From Silurus meridionalis (lineage: Eukaryota; Chordata; Actinopteri; Siluriformes; Siluridae): 64,000 nucleotides of DNA. Position numbers and translations under genes: made by a program. The notes beneath the pieces were generated by a model that did not search any database, was not told the DNA's origin, and worked only from the letters and a program-made list of their open reading frames with translations. Below, piece after piece: positions 1 through 13,085 of this stretch; within the stretch, counting starts at the first letter, position 1, and each line of letters opens with the position of its first letter. The stretch is from NCBI RefSeq assembly GCF_014805685.1, contig NC_060899.1:13031454-13095453 (forward strand), read 5' to 3'.

Positions 1-1950
1 TGGATTGGCAATGTTCAGTTTGTTGTACTGTGAGAAAGAGCATTGCTGGGGGTCAGGGGTCCAGACTTACATGAAAAGCACATCTCTAAATAATGTCTCA
101 TTAATTATGGCAATTAAAAATAAAAAATTTTATATAAATATATTGGCAAATTGTTTACAATTTTCAAAGCCTAACATTCATCTTATTGTTGCGTTCTCAA
201 CATTAAATGTAAAAGTATACAGAACAATTAATAGTACCACAATAAATATGACTGTAACAATAGAAACAAAAAAAAGAGGTACAATATAAAAATCGATAAA
301 AAGAAACGAGAATATTGACCTGCTGACAGGTCGGGGAAGTTTAAGAGATTGAATGTGAGACTGGTGCCTGCTGTAATGAATACAAAAAGCCATATTCGAG
401 ATGTACACCAGAAGTCCTAGAGATTTCCCACTCACACAGTTTAGATCCAACAACTTCATTTCTAATATTCACATGCAAGTAGAGAATCAGGAGCCAAACA
501 CTCTGCAGGAACAGGGCTGGGCAGCCATACACCATATTGTTTAATCTGTAGATTGGCACCAGTGAATTGATGGACACATCATGAAGTCCTCTGACGACCA
601 AATCAAGACAAAATCACTTTCTGCAATCAAGACGCCATCTAGTCAACATGGCATCTAGTCATCAATAATTTTTCTCTAGTGCTTTTTGTGCTCCAGTGAT
701 CTGATCCCAGAAAGATCGTTTGCTACACAGCATCTGTTGTCTCAACATGTCTTTTGTGCCTCACGCCTAAAATTGGCACATTTTTGGACGCATGAGACGC
801 GGATGTGAGAAATCGTGTTTGTGCTATCCATAATTTGTAACACCTCGCGCAGCGAGAAAGCCGGTGATGGAGTTTACACACGGTGATGGACACAGATCAA
901 TAAACACCACGGGGTTCTATCAAACCCACAGAGTTAGTGCAAAATCAAAAGCGCAGCAGGAAATGAAAACCTGTAGAGGTTCTTGAATCAGACTCGCATT
1001 TAGGACATAATGTCAGCCAAGACTAACCATGTATAAGAGCAGGAGAATGCCTCGCAAAGTCAAACAGATATCATAATGGGAAATGTCAGGAATTTTTCAT
1101 ATCATTATCACAAAGTTGCAATTCGATGATACCGATACGTTGGATGAAATTTCTAATCTCTGCATTTCGAAATTTAATTGAGACCTGTCAAGATGCCTTC
1201 GGATGAAAGAAATAATTGGTAGCTCCATTTTAAAAAAATCTGCATCTTCATAACATTCTAACACTTCTCAATGACCTACAGCTACATAATGAGCTCAGTA
1301 TTAAAGGACATTGTAATAAGTTAGAGGTGACTGTGTTTCTGATGGCTTATGCATAATGAACATGACCTTTTTAGATCATAGATGTGTGACAAGCCACGAT
1401 AAAACCTGAAAAACAGTAAATGTAAACGTATTAATTCGTTACCCAGGGTGTTTAATCAAACCTGTATTCTTTCCTCCCCAACTTTTTTAAAGTGTGCTAA
1501 TAATGTAGCAATATTCCATCACTGTTTCTCTCATTAAAGTTTCCCAAACTTTTCCATCTAGAAGGAATTTCAGCCTTCATCATAAAGGTTGAAATATTCA
1601 GATCGGTCCGAATTAAGTGCCAAAACAAAGGAATGAAGGATGTCAAACGAATGCAGATTGTCAAGTAAATGAAGGCGGAAATCGAAGCGAAGGTGGATGC
1701 AGGACGCAATAATTAGAGGCCATGAACTGTGCAACTGTAACGGAGGACTTATTATGTAGTCGAACATCATGCAACATGTTGTCTTTTAGTAGTTATCAGA
1801 AAAGTAGGTTAGCTTTTAAAAATTTGCACAACACGTATGAGTAAATGGTACAGTATCTCTAGTCTTTATTCCAAAATCCTAATAATGGCCGAATCAACTT
1901 GATTTCCATGGGTGGAGTATTGCAATATATTAAGCGTAATTCAAGGGATC
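1..1950. other. AT-rich DNA, no gene seen
   Basis: No coding sequence, tRNA or clear repeat recognised. A small GC-richer patch (acctcgcgcagcgagaaagc, 842-861, a near-palindrome) is the only local irregularity. It could contain the missing syt6 first exon's flank, but nothing supports that. Confidence 0.5.
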
Positions 1951-1952
1951 AT

Positions 1953-2285
1953 TATACACTATATGTGCACTAAGAACTATATGCTTTTTGAACATCACGT
2001 TCCACATGTAGTCCCCATTTGTTTTTATGATAATCTCCACTCTTCTGAGAAGTTGTTCCATTAGAGTTTGTAGTGTGCATGTGGAGATTTGTGCTCATTC
2101 AGCCATGTAGGTGAGGAGGTCTGGGGTTGCAGTCAGTGGTTTATTCCAAAGGTGTTCAATAGGGTTGAGGTCATAAGATCTTCCACTCCAAATCATGTAA
2201 AGCATATCTTCATGGAACAGGTTTGGGTTTTCTAGTTCATGTGATGGTAAAGATGTAATGTTATTATATCCAAAAGCAGCTTTTA
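1953..2285 (+). repeat. MITE family A, copy 1
   Basis: Shares with the other copies the blocks gctttttgaacatc, ctccactcttctgagaagtt, gtgctcattcagcc and gttcaatagggttgaggtc. Non-coding, abundant in teleosts. I do not assign a superfamily. Confidence 0.65.
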
Positions 2286-2289
2286 TACC

Positions 2290-3930
2290 TCCGTGTTTCA
2301 GAATTCCTTGTGTTTTTTAAAACTATTTCCTTATCATTTTAGGCCACAATAATTTCATTTTCTTTTTTTTTTTTTTTGCTGCCTAGTGTCCCTCGTTCAT
2401 TGTTAACAATAGTTTATACTACAAAATTTCCAGCAAGTCTAGGATTCTGTACGAACGTCCTAATCCTTGCCGTCTTAATGAATAATGGACGACATCTGGT
2501 GATCCAATCTGCAATCAATGGACTACAATCCCATTTGGACCCTGAACCGTGATACATCTCATTCGCCGATCCCTAATTTCTTTTTGTTTCTTGTTTATGT
2601 GCTGAATTATGGAGATCAACCATTCGGCAAAGATGAGAAGAAGTGACAAGGAAAATTAGGTTAGGTTTCTCATCTCACCGGTTTTAACGACCTGTTAAGA
2701 CGGAGCACCGTGGTATTTCTGCATGACACAAATATCGACTCGGGTGCTCAAGAAAACCTTGGCTGAGCAAAGCAATAATTATCATTTGTGCCTATTTGGA
2801 TATGCAGCACATGACTGGAAATCTAATCGCACATATTATGAATATTATCATGATGTAGTCATCTATGAAATAGAAAATGTTTGTATTTGAAAAAAGCTTT
2901 ATTACATGGTATTCATGGATTTTTGACATTCATAACTAATACCTCATAGTAAATGCTTCCCTCTCCAAAAACATCAATATATCCCACTGCTTATACCACT
3001 GTAGCTCTAATTAGCTGCTGTTACTGACCCCTGTGGGGATATTTGGGTGTCAGATGGCTCATTAAAACATAGCCATCTCCCTTTTTTTTAAACATAACGT
3101 GACTCTGGGTTGGTTATTATTACGTGACATTTTATCAGTTTACCTTTGAAACTTGTGATTTCTTGTAGTTATTATCATTACAGAAGGTAAGTAGGGATAA
3201 TCATTTTTTAAAGATATAACAAGATATGCAAAAGATTGAAACCAATGACATTTTTATCAATAAACAAAAATGCAAAATTCTGCTTTTTCTTCTAGTTTAA
3301 ATGGGACAGTTAATAACACATTGTAAGAACCCTTGAATGATGACTTTTTTTCAGTTTCCGCTTCGTACTAAATTTAGATTTATTCATAATTCATTCAGAC
3401 ACTTTAAATCCCTCTTATAAGTAAAACAGAGTACAGCCTGAGCACATCACAGTGCTGAAGATTCCAGTCCTCATTCCAGTGTCTGATATTTCAATTTATA
3501 CCCTTTTGAACAGTACGCTAAGCCACTATGGTACCAACATTAAGCTCCAGGAAGTAGGAGTCAGTATTGCTTCTGGCTTTCAGCAGTGCAGCTACTGAAG
3601 ATCACAGATCATTTCATTCAACCAGCAGAAAATGGTGTCAGCTGAAGCGTAACATGATTTATTTTTGCAGCAGAGATCATCTCTCTTTTTTCCATCTTGT
3701 AGCACAGCTATTATATATTCAGAACACCTAGTATTTTAATATTTTTTGTATATATTAATATTAATTGTAATATTGTATAAGTGCACAAATGTAATGCAAT
3801 TATTAGTTTCAATATATACACCTAAAATACTGGTGATAAATTATCTGGCTTTATTTCAAACTAAAAGGTTTATTTTAACACACTTACATACATTAGAAAT
3901 TCTATGCTAACATCTTATATTTTCTTTTAT
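2290..3930. other. AT-rich DNA, no gene seen
   Basis: Unique-looking AT-rich sequence with poly-T runs. No exon or repeat identified. Confidence 0.5.
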
Positions 3931-3934
3931 GGTT

Positions 3935-4290
3935 GAATGTCTACATAAAGTTTGTGGTCACTTGGTCATCAGGTTTGTATTTGGTTTTTGAGCATGGATT
4001 GTGCTTGTAAAGTTTTGTGCTCATTCAGCCACAAGGGTGTTGGTAAAGTCAGGTACTGATGTAGGTAAGGTGAGGAGGCCTGGTGGTGCAGTCAGGTGTT
4101 CAATAGGGTTTGAGCTCTATAGCAGGAGCCCTAAAATCTTCCACTTCAACCCATATGTTCATGGAGCTCGCTTTGTGCACAGGGGCATTGCTATTCTGGA
4201 GCAGTTTTGGGTCTCCTAGTTCAAGTGAGGTGAAAATTTCATTCAATGACGCCCAAAGACGTCCTCGATAATGGCGTGCCTCCAACTTTG
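3935..4290 (+). repeat. MITE family A, copy 2
   Basis: Contains gtgctcattcagccacaagg, gtgttcaatagggtttgagc and gctttgtgcacaggggcatt, with a 3' part ending near gcgtgcctccaactttg. Confidence 0.65.
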
Positions 4291-5391
4291 CGGTCGGGGA
4301 AACAACACATACAACCGGAAAGTCAGATGTCCCAATATTCTTATTCCTTTAGTGTAGTTTAAACATGTTAAGTGCTATGTAAAGTGTTTGAAAATGAATA
4401 TTGCTTTTACTGTAGAGGCAAAAACAAGGAAAATATTAGCATAAAATTAGCATAAGCAAAGCAGTGTATGTCTATTTGTACAGCACATGTTTTACATAAT
4501 GTGATATGGTAAGTCACCTTACCCAATATTCAGTATTTGACACTTTGACACTTGTAGCCATTGTAACTCACATGTAATCCATGTATTTAGAATGAGCTGT
4601 TTACAGTTCTATTAATGAATGTGTGGAAAGTATTTTTAATTATAAAAAGAAGGTATGACAGTAATGTAATACTTTTTTTTTTACATTATTGAGATATAAA
4701 CATCTCAGATTATGAGCTAAAAGAGAGAATTGGTGTTTAATAGAAAATCAATGTCAGCTTTAGGGTTTTTTTTCATGACTGATCAGGATCCCTCAGGTGC
4801 TTCAAGCAAAGCTGCAATCCTTTTTTTTTTTTAAGATTGCAGATTTCAAAAATAAACATGAAAATTATGAAAAAATGATCTCAATACAACTTTCTGATTG
4901 CTAGTTGTCGAAGAGGATTAACCTTAATGTGTTGATTGGTACCAATAGGAATATCTATTTTACTCGACAAGGTAATGAAAAAGTGAAAAATGGTTTATCT
5001 TACACCATTGTCCATATATTGATTGTTCACTCAGGCTGACAGAATTTAGCAGAGTGTCTCTTATTTTTGATGTACAAAAAAATGATAATGAGGCATCCTT
5101 GCAGAGTGTTGCATAAAAACTGATTTTGCTAGCAAATGTTACAAAGTAAACATTTTTATTTAAATGTCTAACACACAAGTCTGTGTTATTATAGAAATGA
5201 TACAAACGATATACATTTATGGTTTGCTTTGCGGCTTTTGACCAATCAGAAAAATTTGCTATGTGCTATGAACATCATAAACAACTGAGCTGTATTTCTA
5301 CCAATGAAGCTTTTAGCGTTAACACCAACATTTTTCGCTATATTTCTTGTTTTCATATATTTCTTCAATTCATCTTGTGCGTCAGCTCATA

Positions 5392-5705
5392 CGAGGTGGT
5401 ACCAAAAAGTTACCATACGAGTTTTGTAAAATGCCAACAGATGGCAGCCCAAGGCTGCATGCACAGTCATAGGGAGCACCGACTTTCTTGAGGTCTTCCT
5501 GTGTACATCGAGAGCTGAGCAACCGGTGATAATCTCCCCACGTGCATTACCACAACTGCGATTTCATCTTGAACAGCAAGAGAACGAAGAACAAAAGAGC
5601 AAACGTGAAATTCTGCATGAAACTGGGCAAATCTACCACAGAGATGTTTTAGATCATTCAAACAACAAGATCTCACTTTCGCACACCCAACCTTCTCGTC
5701 AGATT
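5392..5705 (+). mobile_element. Mariner-type transposon, truncated
   Basis: A terminal-like acgaggtggtaccaaaaagt is followed by untranslated sequence and a short frame (5590-5652) reading RANVKFCMKLGKSTTEMF and then TAG. That matches the start of mariner-family transposases. The rest of the transposase, with its catalytic residues, is absent, so it is dead. Confidence 0.68.
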
Positions 5706-6284
5706 TGATTTGACTTCCTGCGTTTGCCGTATAAGTTAAACATATAACATCATATTCACCATATAAGTTAAAATGACATGCTAAAAAAAAAAAAGTTATT
5801 TATTTAACTTAGTAGGGTAATTAGGGAGCATTTACACGAGCTGTCTCAGTCTGTACTATGTTACTATGACAGTGATTAAACCTGTGCATTCAATATTGTA
5901 AACCCACACCTTCCAGCCAATCAGAAACGAGTATTCAGACTTACCATGGTATAAAGCTTATATAGCTTTTTGTAACCGTATTCTACTGTACGTCACCGCT
6001 GTGCACACATTTCGCACTAACACAGGCCGCTATATACTTGAATGTAACAGATTTCACTGTTTAATATGCAAGTCATGTTTAAAAGACTTTACTTATCCTC
6101 ATACAACATGGAAAACACTGCAGCCCTGAACTCATCTTAAAAAAGTGACAAAAATTGATATAAAATATTGGTTCTTCCTAGCATACCTACTAACTATATT
6201 ATCCCTGGATTGATAAAAGGTATCAAATGCTACAAATTTTCTTTTGGATAATAGTGAAGGTTACATACACTGCTCTTCCTCAAT

Positions 6285-6560
6285 AACTCCGAGTGAGCTT
6301 GCTGTATGCCTCCAGCATTCTGCAATCTGGGGGGATTATGGGATTTGAGATCTCAGAGAAAACACTGCCCATGAAATACTGCAATCTAAAAACGGTCCAG
6401 GTGTGGCATGGAGATTTCCTGGCAGTGCTGATTGGCGCCTCTTTAAAGAGCTGGAGTAAATACTCCTCCTGCGTTTGCCTGGGGTTTCTTGCAGCAAAAA
6501 AAAAAAAAAAGTGCTGCCTCACCTCCAATCAAAGCAAGGATAACACCCAAAGCTCCTTCT
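6285..6560. promoter_or_regulatory. Candidate regulatory island
   Basis: Complex, repeat-free sequence in an AT-rich setting, with a bicoid/OTX-type ggggattatggga, a ctttaaagag run and gattggcgcc. Called from composition and motifs only. Confidence 0.3.
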
Positions 6561-7419
6561 AAAATCCTTTTCTTGTCCACTTCCGTCAGCTGTCTGCTCT
6601 TAAATCCACTCTGATTTGTTCTTTTTTTTGGCAGTAATGTCTATGTTATTTTTATACCGCAGTTATGAAAGTGGAAAGTCTTGGTTTTAGGGAGAAGAAA
6701 GCAAAGAAAAATGCAGCCGCAAGCATTTTTTTGGCAGCCTTGTCACAAATATGGAGCCTGCCAACTTTATTCAGCCAACGTATTCGCACCTGGCAGTTGA
6801 CTGACTAACACATTACTTTCCTATTTCATGCTGGTGACCATCATTTTTGCAGAAAACTTGGAATGGAATATTTGGAACGCAGAACCTTCTGAAACAATGC
6901 ACTTTCTGCTTTTACACAAGTCACTGTCTGTAATTTTATGATCCATCACTCTAGATCATGTTCTGGGGATATATCAGGTGTCATGAATCCACAGCATGAC
7001 AAAAGAGGAACTCGAGGGAAAAAAAAGTAATGTATATAGCTGTATTAGTCAGTATAGTGTGAGTATCTCTGACCTCAACCTTAGTTCACTCATATTGAGT
7101 GCATATAGATGTGCAATCATTGGTTTTGGGCCTGCCATTTCTACAAAGACTTTATATTTCCTGAAATATAAGCTAGTAGCCTTCTTGCAACCAGATAAGT
7201 TAATGAACAATAAATGAATAATTCAGCGACTCACATTCACACTAAGAAATGTGGTCTTTTTTGTTCCTCAAGCTTCATATCTAACCTTGTGATCCTAATG
7301 CCAATGCTTGTAGCTAGCTTATACAAATAAAATTTATGTCCCCTAAATTCTCAGTTACATGCATTTTTAATAGTATGTCAGCCCCCCCAAAAAAAATTAG
7401 AATTTCAGGTCAAAAACTA

Positions 7420-7645
7420 CAAACTTTCTTTCGGCTTCTCCCGTTAGGGGTCGCCACAGCGGATCATCCGCATGTTTGATTTGGCACGTTTTTACGCTGA
7501 ATACCCTTCCTAACGCAACCCTCCCCATTTATTCGGGCTTGGGACCGGCACTGAAAGTGGCTGGGGTTGGCTCCCTGACCGGGGATCGAACTCGGGCCGC
7601 AGCAGTGAGAGCGCCGCATCCTAACCACTAGACCACCAGGGATCC
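7420..7645 (-). mobile_element. tRNA-Glu-derived SINE, near full length
   Basis: On the - strand the head (complement 7572-7642) reads TCCCTGGTGGTCTAGTGGTT and continues as a close copy of tRNA-Glu(CTC) with about five changes, one of them breaking a T-stem pair. The body ends GGCGACCCCTAACGGGAGAA. A and B boxes are intact. The same body recurs at 12525 and 50895. Confidence 0.8.
7572..7642 (-). pseudogene. tRNA-Glu-like SINE head
   Basis: Cloverleaf-compatible 71 bases with anticodon loop CTCTCAC, but wobble-weakened anticodon stem and an A-C mismatch in the T stem. It is followed directly by SINE body with no T-run, so it is better read as a retroposon head than a working tRNA gene. Confidence 0.65.
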
Positions 7646-8059
7646 CTTCAGGTCAAAAACAATAATATTCCAAAATCCCCCAAAAAAACAACATTTTTAC
7701 AGTTAAAAGCATAAAAAAGCATAAAAGCATGTTGCTTTGCAATTAGTAGTACTTAGTGGGCATTTTTCTTCTAAAGAGCACAATAGCATACTTATAGTAA
7801 AAGATGCTGTAGTTTATAATGTCATTTTGTAGATAGAAATATGAATCTAGGGATTTTTTGGTACTTAATAAATAAATTGCAATAAATTATTTGAATCAAC
7901 AATCTTAACAGTATATGACTTTATTTTTGAAGGCCTATTTCTTGCCGTCCACAAATCCATTCCACACATTTGCCCAGTTCTTTAATTGCATCTCGTCGAA
8001 AGCCACTTTATTAGCATTTAGTCATATGCGCTAGCTCCACTATACACTCTCCCTGTAAG

Positions 8060-8340
8060 TCTTTCTTTCTTTGCCAACCAGAGATAAGCCAATTCACAAG
8101 CAAGCAGGTGACCAGGGTGGCGATTGGCGTCTAATGGTCCTGTTTCCATGGAAACCAGGTTATGCTCGAAGACACTTGAAACGAAATGAACAGCCCCCCC
8201 CACCCACCCCCAAGGCCACAGTTTGCTCTCCGACTTGTCTTTCAAACAAAGCTTAATTGAATCGGTGGGACTGCCAAAATGGTACCTATGCTGCACATCC
8301 AGGCACAACCTAGGTGAACTCTGTGTCTCCGGAGAAAACT
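8060..8340. promoter_or_regulatory. Candidate regulatory island with X-box
   Basis: Repeat-poor sequence containing a perfect palindromic RFX-type X-box (8142-8155), an inverted CCAAT (gattggcg, 8122) and cttaattgaatc. Open frames here do not resemble proteins. Confidence 0.35.
8142..8155. promoter_or_regulatory. Palindromic RFX X-box
   Basis: GTTTCCATGGAAAC, a perfect 14-base palindrome matching the RFX consensus GTTNCC-N2-GGNAAC. Confidence 0.5.
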
Positions 8341-8941
8341 GGAAGAAATGAACTGCCTTCGTATTTCATCAGCTGTCTCAAGCTCTAAGGCACAGATATT
8401 AATTGGGGCTCAAGATTTTATTTATTTTTTTTGGTCAGAATACAAGCGAGGCATCGAGGCAGAGAAAAAAAAAACATTCATTATCTCCAAGCCTTTTAGC
8501 TGATACATAAATCAGTCACTGCATCAAAGATTCCTTGGTTCCTATAGAATTATTTAGGTCATTTAGTTTTAAGGCACAATATTTGTTTTTTATTATCATT
8601 TCTTACTAAAAGCTATTAGCAGGAAAACATATTGGACTAGATCAAGGCAATGTGTGCATTATGTTGCTGAGAAAATATGTTTAGAATGTTGTTGATCAAC
8701 CTTGTTGTGTTCACATGGACCTTTTTAAATAGGCACACACACAACGCATCCTCACTCTTTCAAAATAATTCATAAATAATAATTCCAAAAACACATATTT
8801 ATCATTGTTATAATGAAGGGGATGAAGCTGGAATTGAACTTATATGGACAGGTATATTTGCCTCATTTAAATGCTGGCTTTACAGACAAAATCAAGTTTA
8901 AAAAAAATTTTGAAATAGGTAGATGTTAAGGCCAAAATCCT

Positions 8942-9105
8942 TAAGGGGACGTGGTAGCTCAGTGGTTTAGGCACTGGCCCATGGCATGACGTCATATCCC
9001 AGCACTACCAAACTACTACTGCTAAGTCCTTGAGCAAGGCCCTTAACCCTCCAGCTGCTCAGTTGTATAAGGGGGTGTCTGCCAAATGCAGTAAAAGTTT
9101 TCAGA
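8942..9105 (+). mobile_element. tRNA-derived SINE with conserved tail
   Basis: Head gtggtagctcagtggttta (A box), degraded B box, then the core ccttgagcaaggcccttaac and tail gtgtctgccaaatgc. This is the common teleost SINE layout. Confidence 0.75.
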
Positions 9106-9109
9106 AAAT

Positions 9110-10735
9110 TCTGGGCCTGTTTTGACCCAAACATCTGCTATGTAAATTAATCTAAGCTAAGGTACTGTATTGAACTCTAATTTACTTCCCAAACACATCT
9201 TCACTCAGAAATAAATAGTAAAAAAAACATAGCTAAAACTGGTAAGTGCCCAACACAACTAAATGATTCAACAGTCAGCAAAAAGAATGCTGTGTTTAAA
9301 AAAAGTGACAAGAAACCAGAAAATAGTCAAATAGTTGAACTAATTTGGACTGCGTAATTGATTAATAATACTGCTACACTTGCTTTGGCTAGCATGTCTG
9401 CTAAATAGATGAATGAACAAAGCTAAGGGATTGAACCTATTTGTTTCCAAAAGCATGTACAGTACTGCACTGATTTTCTGATTTCTACACTGACTATGTT
9501 TTATAATACACTCTAAGCAACCATAAGGGTTTCTCAGTTTGTGTCTGTGGGGAAATGCTTTAACTTTGTCTACAGAGATCCCTACAACAGAGCCAGTTTG
9601 ATTCCCCTTGGGAAGCTAAGCACCTACACATCAAGGGCCCTTCAGGAAGCCTTTTCATAAGATTGCGGAGCTTCAAACACCAATAGTCGTGATGACTACT
9701 GTAAAATGCTTTGTGTTTCATCAATTGACATTTACTGGGCTTTATTTCTTCCTTTCCACATGGTTGAACAATCTATTAATGTTTTTAATTATAGGGACAA
9801 TTCATAATATTTCTTCTCAGACAGTGTACATTATAAACAGCTTTTTTTTCATTCTATCAACCTTTAAAAACATGCCATGCATAAACTTTGAGTAACTTGG
9901 TAGTTATCGCTTTGCATTTTCTCTAGCCTATGCATTTTAATTTGCTCATCAAGATCACAAAGCAGCAGTTCCAGACATGTCTGGTAAAGTTTTTGAATTC
10001 ATACTGCAGTTTGCCACATGACTGAGAAGTGATTAATCCATATTATTATCTCAGAGTGACTTAATGAGGTCCAGGTTTATTAAATTATTAAAAAGAGCTG
10101 CGTCTTAGCTATATTAGGTGCCACAATGAGCTCACGTTCCCTTATGATACATGATCAGAGCGTGGTAGAGCAGCATACGCTTTTAGTGAACACTTTCAGG
10201 ACAAGTGAAGTGAACCTAAAACGACGTTCAGTGAAATTTCAAACCCTGGTTTCGGAAGCTTTGTGTCTGACTAGCATTAAGATCGAGTTAGTGGGGTCAA
10301 ATTACACAAGTATTCATTAATTTATATTCAGATTACCATAAAAATATAAATAAAATCTTTAAAAAACTTTTAAGGGTATTTTATAACAAATATTTCTGTA
10401 TCTATTTTTGGATTAATGGCTAAAAAGGGTGAGCCATAAACCAGATATTTCAATTACATAAAAACTCTGTGAAGCTCCAACTGTCTGTTAAACATCACTG
10501 TTTATTATCATGCTACAATTCTTGTACCTGATCATTATACTTTCTAAAAAAAATTGAATATAAAAACATTTCAAGCACAGTAAACCTGACCAGGCAGCTA
10601 CTAAGGATGAATAAATGAGTTATGCATTTTGCGGTGATCTGCAGACCAATTTAACAAGCCTCGATTTTTTTCTTAACCAGGTGTGGAAAAATAGGCCCCT
10701 ACTCATTTTTGCATTTGTGATAACATATTTGTATT
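9110..10735. other. AT-rich DNA, no gene seen
   Basis: No recognisable gene or repeat. The open frames at 9689 and 10126 are short and protein-like in no obvious way. Confidence 0.45.
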
Positions 10736-10739
10736 TAGT

Positions 10740-10915
10740 TACACAGTGTTCTTTGGTCCTGACAAGTGGTTGATTGCGAACCTGCAATCTGCAGACAAGT
10801 GGCTCATTAATGGAGCGTTAATCGTTGTGGTGGGACGATCAGGCCCACAGGGCCCAAGCTCCCACACCTTTGTGGTTCATTAGCCGTGTCTCCTAGGGGT
10901 GGAAAATTATACCAG
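10740..10915. promoter_or_regulatory. Candidate regulatory island
   Basis: Repeat-free, balanced composition with gctcattaatggagcgttaa and ggttcattagccgtgtc, that is, clustered homeodomain cores. Confidence 0.25.
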
Positions 10916-11094
10916 GCTTCACTTGTCATGTCCACTTGATGCCTTCTGATGGATCTTGCACTTCAGCAGTACATGACAAGAGAAGTAAAGCATGCAAGAC
11001 AATCTAGCTGGATCATACAGACATGAACATATTATGAGAACGTTGTACTGGACTTTGAGAATTGTGCATGACCACATTTATTTTTAATTTGTCT

Positions 11095-11335
11095 ATTAAT
11101 TTAAAGTACTTTATTGATCCCACAGGGTAATTGTTGTTTCTTTGCATTTCCCAGGGAAGTTAGGAAACTTGTGTCAGAGCACAGGGGCAGCCATGATACT
11201 GCCCCTCAAGCACAGAGGGTTAAGGATCTTGCTAAAGGACATAGTGGGAGCTGGGGGATACCGGGGCTTGAACTCTGACCTTCTGATCAGTAACCTAAAG
11301 CTTTAAACACTAAGCCACTACCTTCACTGTTTGCT
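11095..11335 (-). mobile_element. tRNA-derived SINE, reverse
   Basis: Antisense head at about 11330 (agccactacc, ttgaactctgaccttctgat), core with ttaaggatcttgctaaagg, and a tail with tttattgatcccacagggta. The tail differs from the copy at 8942. Confidence 0.65.
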
Positions 11336-12524
11336 GAGCCTATGATTTGAATAATGGTACTGCTGTTGAATTCTTTATTCAGTTCCAGTGTCCAGGTCTT
11401 AAGATTAATAATAATGCAATCAAATTTTCAGCAAAAACTTGAGGATAGAATACACTGACTTGAGGATAGTTCTTTACATTAATGTCTTCTGTGGGAAGAT
11501 TTCTCCTGGGTCCATGTTTTGAAACAGTCAGGAAAAGCTGCACAAAAAGCCAGAGGACTTTTCACTAACATTTCTCACTAAAGTATTAAGTTGGATTGGG
11601 TTTTTGGGGGATTTTGAGAATGAGTAAGAAAACAAAATTTTTTAACAGCTCTAATGTGAGTTGAATTTGTTTTGTGGACATTAGCATTACTCTGAAAAAT
11701 GTAAATGGGAGAAAGATATCTATAATATCATTAATTTGTAATCAGGGCAAATTCGGGACGTTTTTAAATAAATAAATAAATATACATATAGACTTCATGA
11801 TAAAAACAGTACCTCACTTTAACTGCATGTAAGGGTTCATCCCTCCACCTCTTTCTCCTTGATTCATTTTCTATAATTGCAAATCCTATTAGGTTTAATC
11901 CCTGCTATAATTTCCATTTAACATATGAATGGAATAGAGAGCATGTGAAATAACGGCCACCTGAGAATATCGTGTGACTGTATTAAATTGTTTTACAGCT
12001 TCAGATGCTTCGGAACCTCATTATCCCCAGCTTTATATTGCTCACTTGTACGTGCTAAAGTTCTAGAGAAAAGATTTGACAAAATGATCCCACCCACCTA
12101 TTATCATCTCTATTATCCCATTATTAGAAATTAAAAAGTCCTAAAAAAAAGTTAGATATTATTTTTTTATTACCACTAGTATAATTGCCAAGTTAATATG
12201 TAAAGGAACACTAATTGAGTTGAATTGAATTACTGTATTAATAACTGCACAAATGCTTTATCCATATTACGGGCTGAATATAATAATATATTTTCCTGAA
12301 CTTTCTTTGCAACTTTGCAGGGTTTCTGTTCGCCTATCTTTTGTTAACCTTTGTTGTCTTTTGAATCAATAAAAGAAGTTAATATTGTTATGGCCGCAGA
12401 AAATCAGGCAAATTAAACAATTCACAGTGCCAGAAACTGTTTCTGATATGTCATGTAATGAAGGTGAAGGCGGATACAAATGCCTTTCCACTAAAGCTAT
12501 TTAAAAAATTTTTCAATTTAAGAA

Positions 12525-12640
12525 TACTTTCTTTCGGCTTCTCCTGTTAGGGGTCGCCATAGAGGACCATCCGCATGTTCGATTTGGCACATGTTTTAAC
12601 GCTGGATGCCCTTCCTAACGCAACCCTCCCCATTTATATA
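12525..12640 (-). mobile_element. tRNA-Glu SINE fragment, head missing
   Basis: Same body as at 7420 (ctttcggcttctcctgttag ... cctaacgcaaccctcccc on +). It stops before the tRNA head. Confidence 0.75.
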
Positions 12641-12813
12641 CTTATTTTTTCCAACCCAACTTTTTCAAGCTGTGTTTTAGTCATCAAATTCAAAATGACT
12701 ATTTATTTATTTATTTTTGGAAAATGCTAAATTTCCTCCATAAGCATTTAATATGTTTTCTATGTTCTATTGTAAATAAAATAAAGGCTTATGATATTTG
12801 CAAATCATAGATT

Positions 12814-12872
<59 letters not shown>

Positions 12873-12930
12873 ATTTTTTTTTTTTACACTATATATTTTT
12901 CCCAGTTTTTTGGAAATAGGGTTGTACCCT
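12640..12930 (+). repeat. Partial copy of the 20207 family
   Basis: Left part has caacccaactttttcaag and caaattcaaaatgac; right end ttttggaaatagggttgtac. A (CTTT)n tract interrupts it. Confidence 0.55.
12823..12872 (+). repeat. (CTTT)n microsatellite
   Basis: About twelve tandem TTTC units inside a transposon fragment. Confidence 0.95.
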
Positions 12931-12961
12931 TATGCAAACTACGATAGAAACAAGTTGAAAG

Positions 12962-13085
12962 AAGTGGTCACTTAGTGGTTAAGGCATTAAGTTAAGAAAT
13001 TCTGATTGGTTGGTTATGAGTCCAAATGCCAGAATCACTTAACCCTCTTAACCCTCAACTTCAAACCAACGTGAGACAGTGAGTG
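12962..13085 (+). mobile_element. SINE fragment
   Basis: Head cacttagtggttaaggcatt, then gattggttggttatgagtcc and cttaaccctcttaaccctca. Decayed. Confidence 0.55.

Noticed and set aside
7572..7642. Functional tRNA-Glu gene
   Set aside because: Stem mismatch, no T-run and direct continuation into SINE body; treated as a SINE head.
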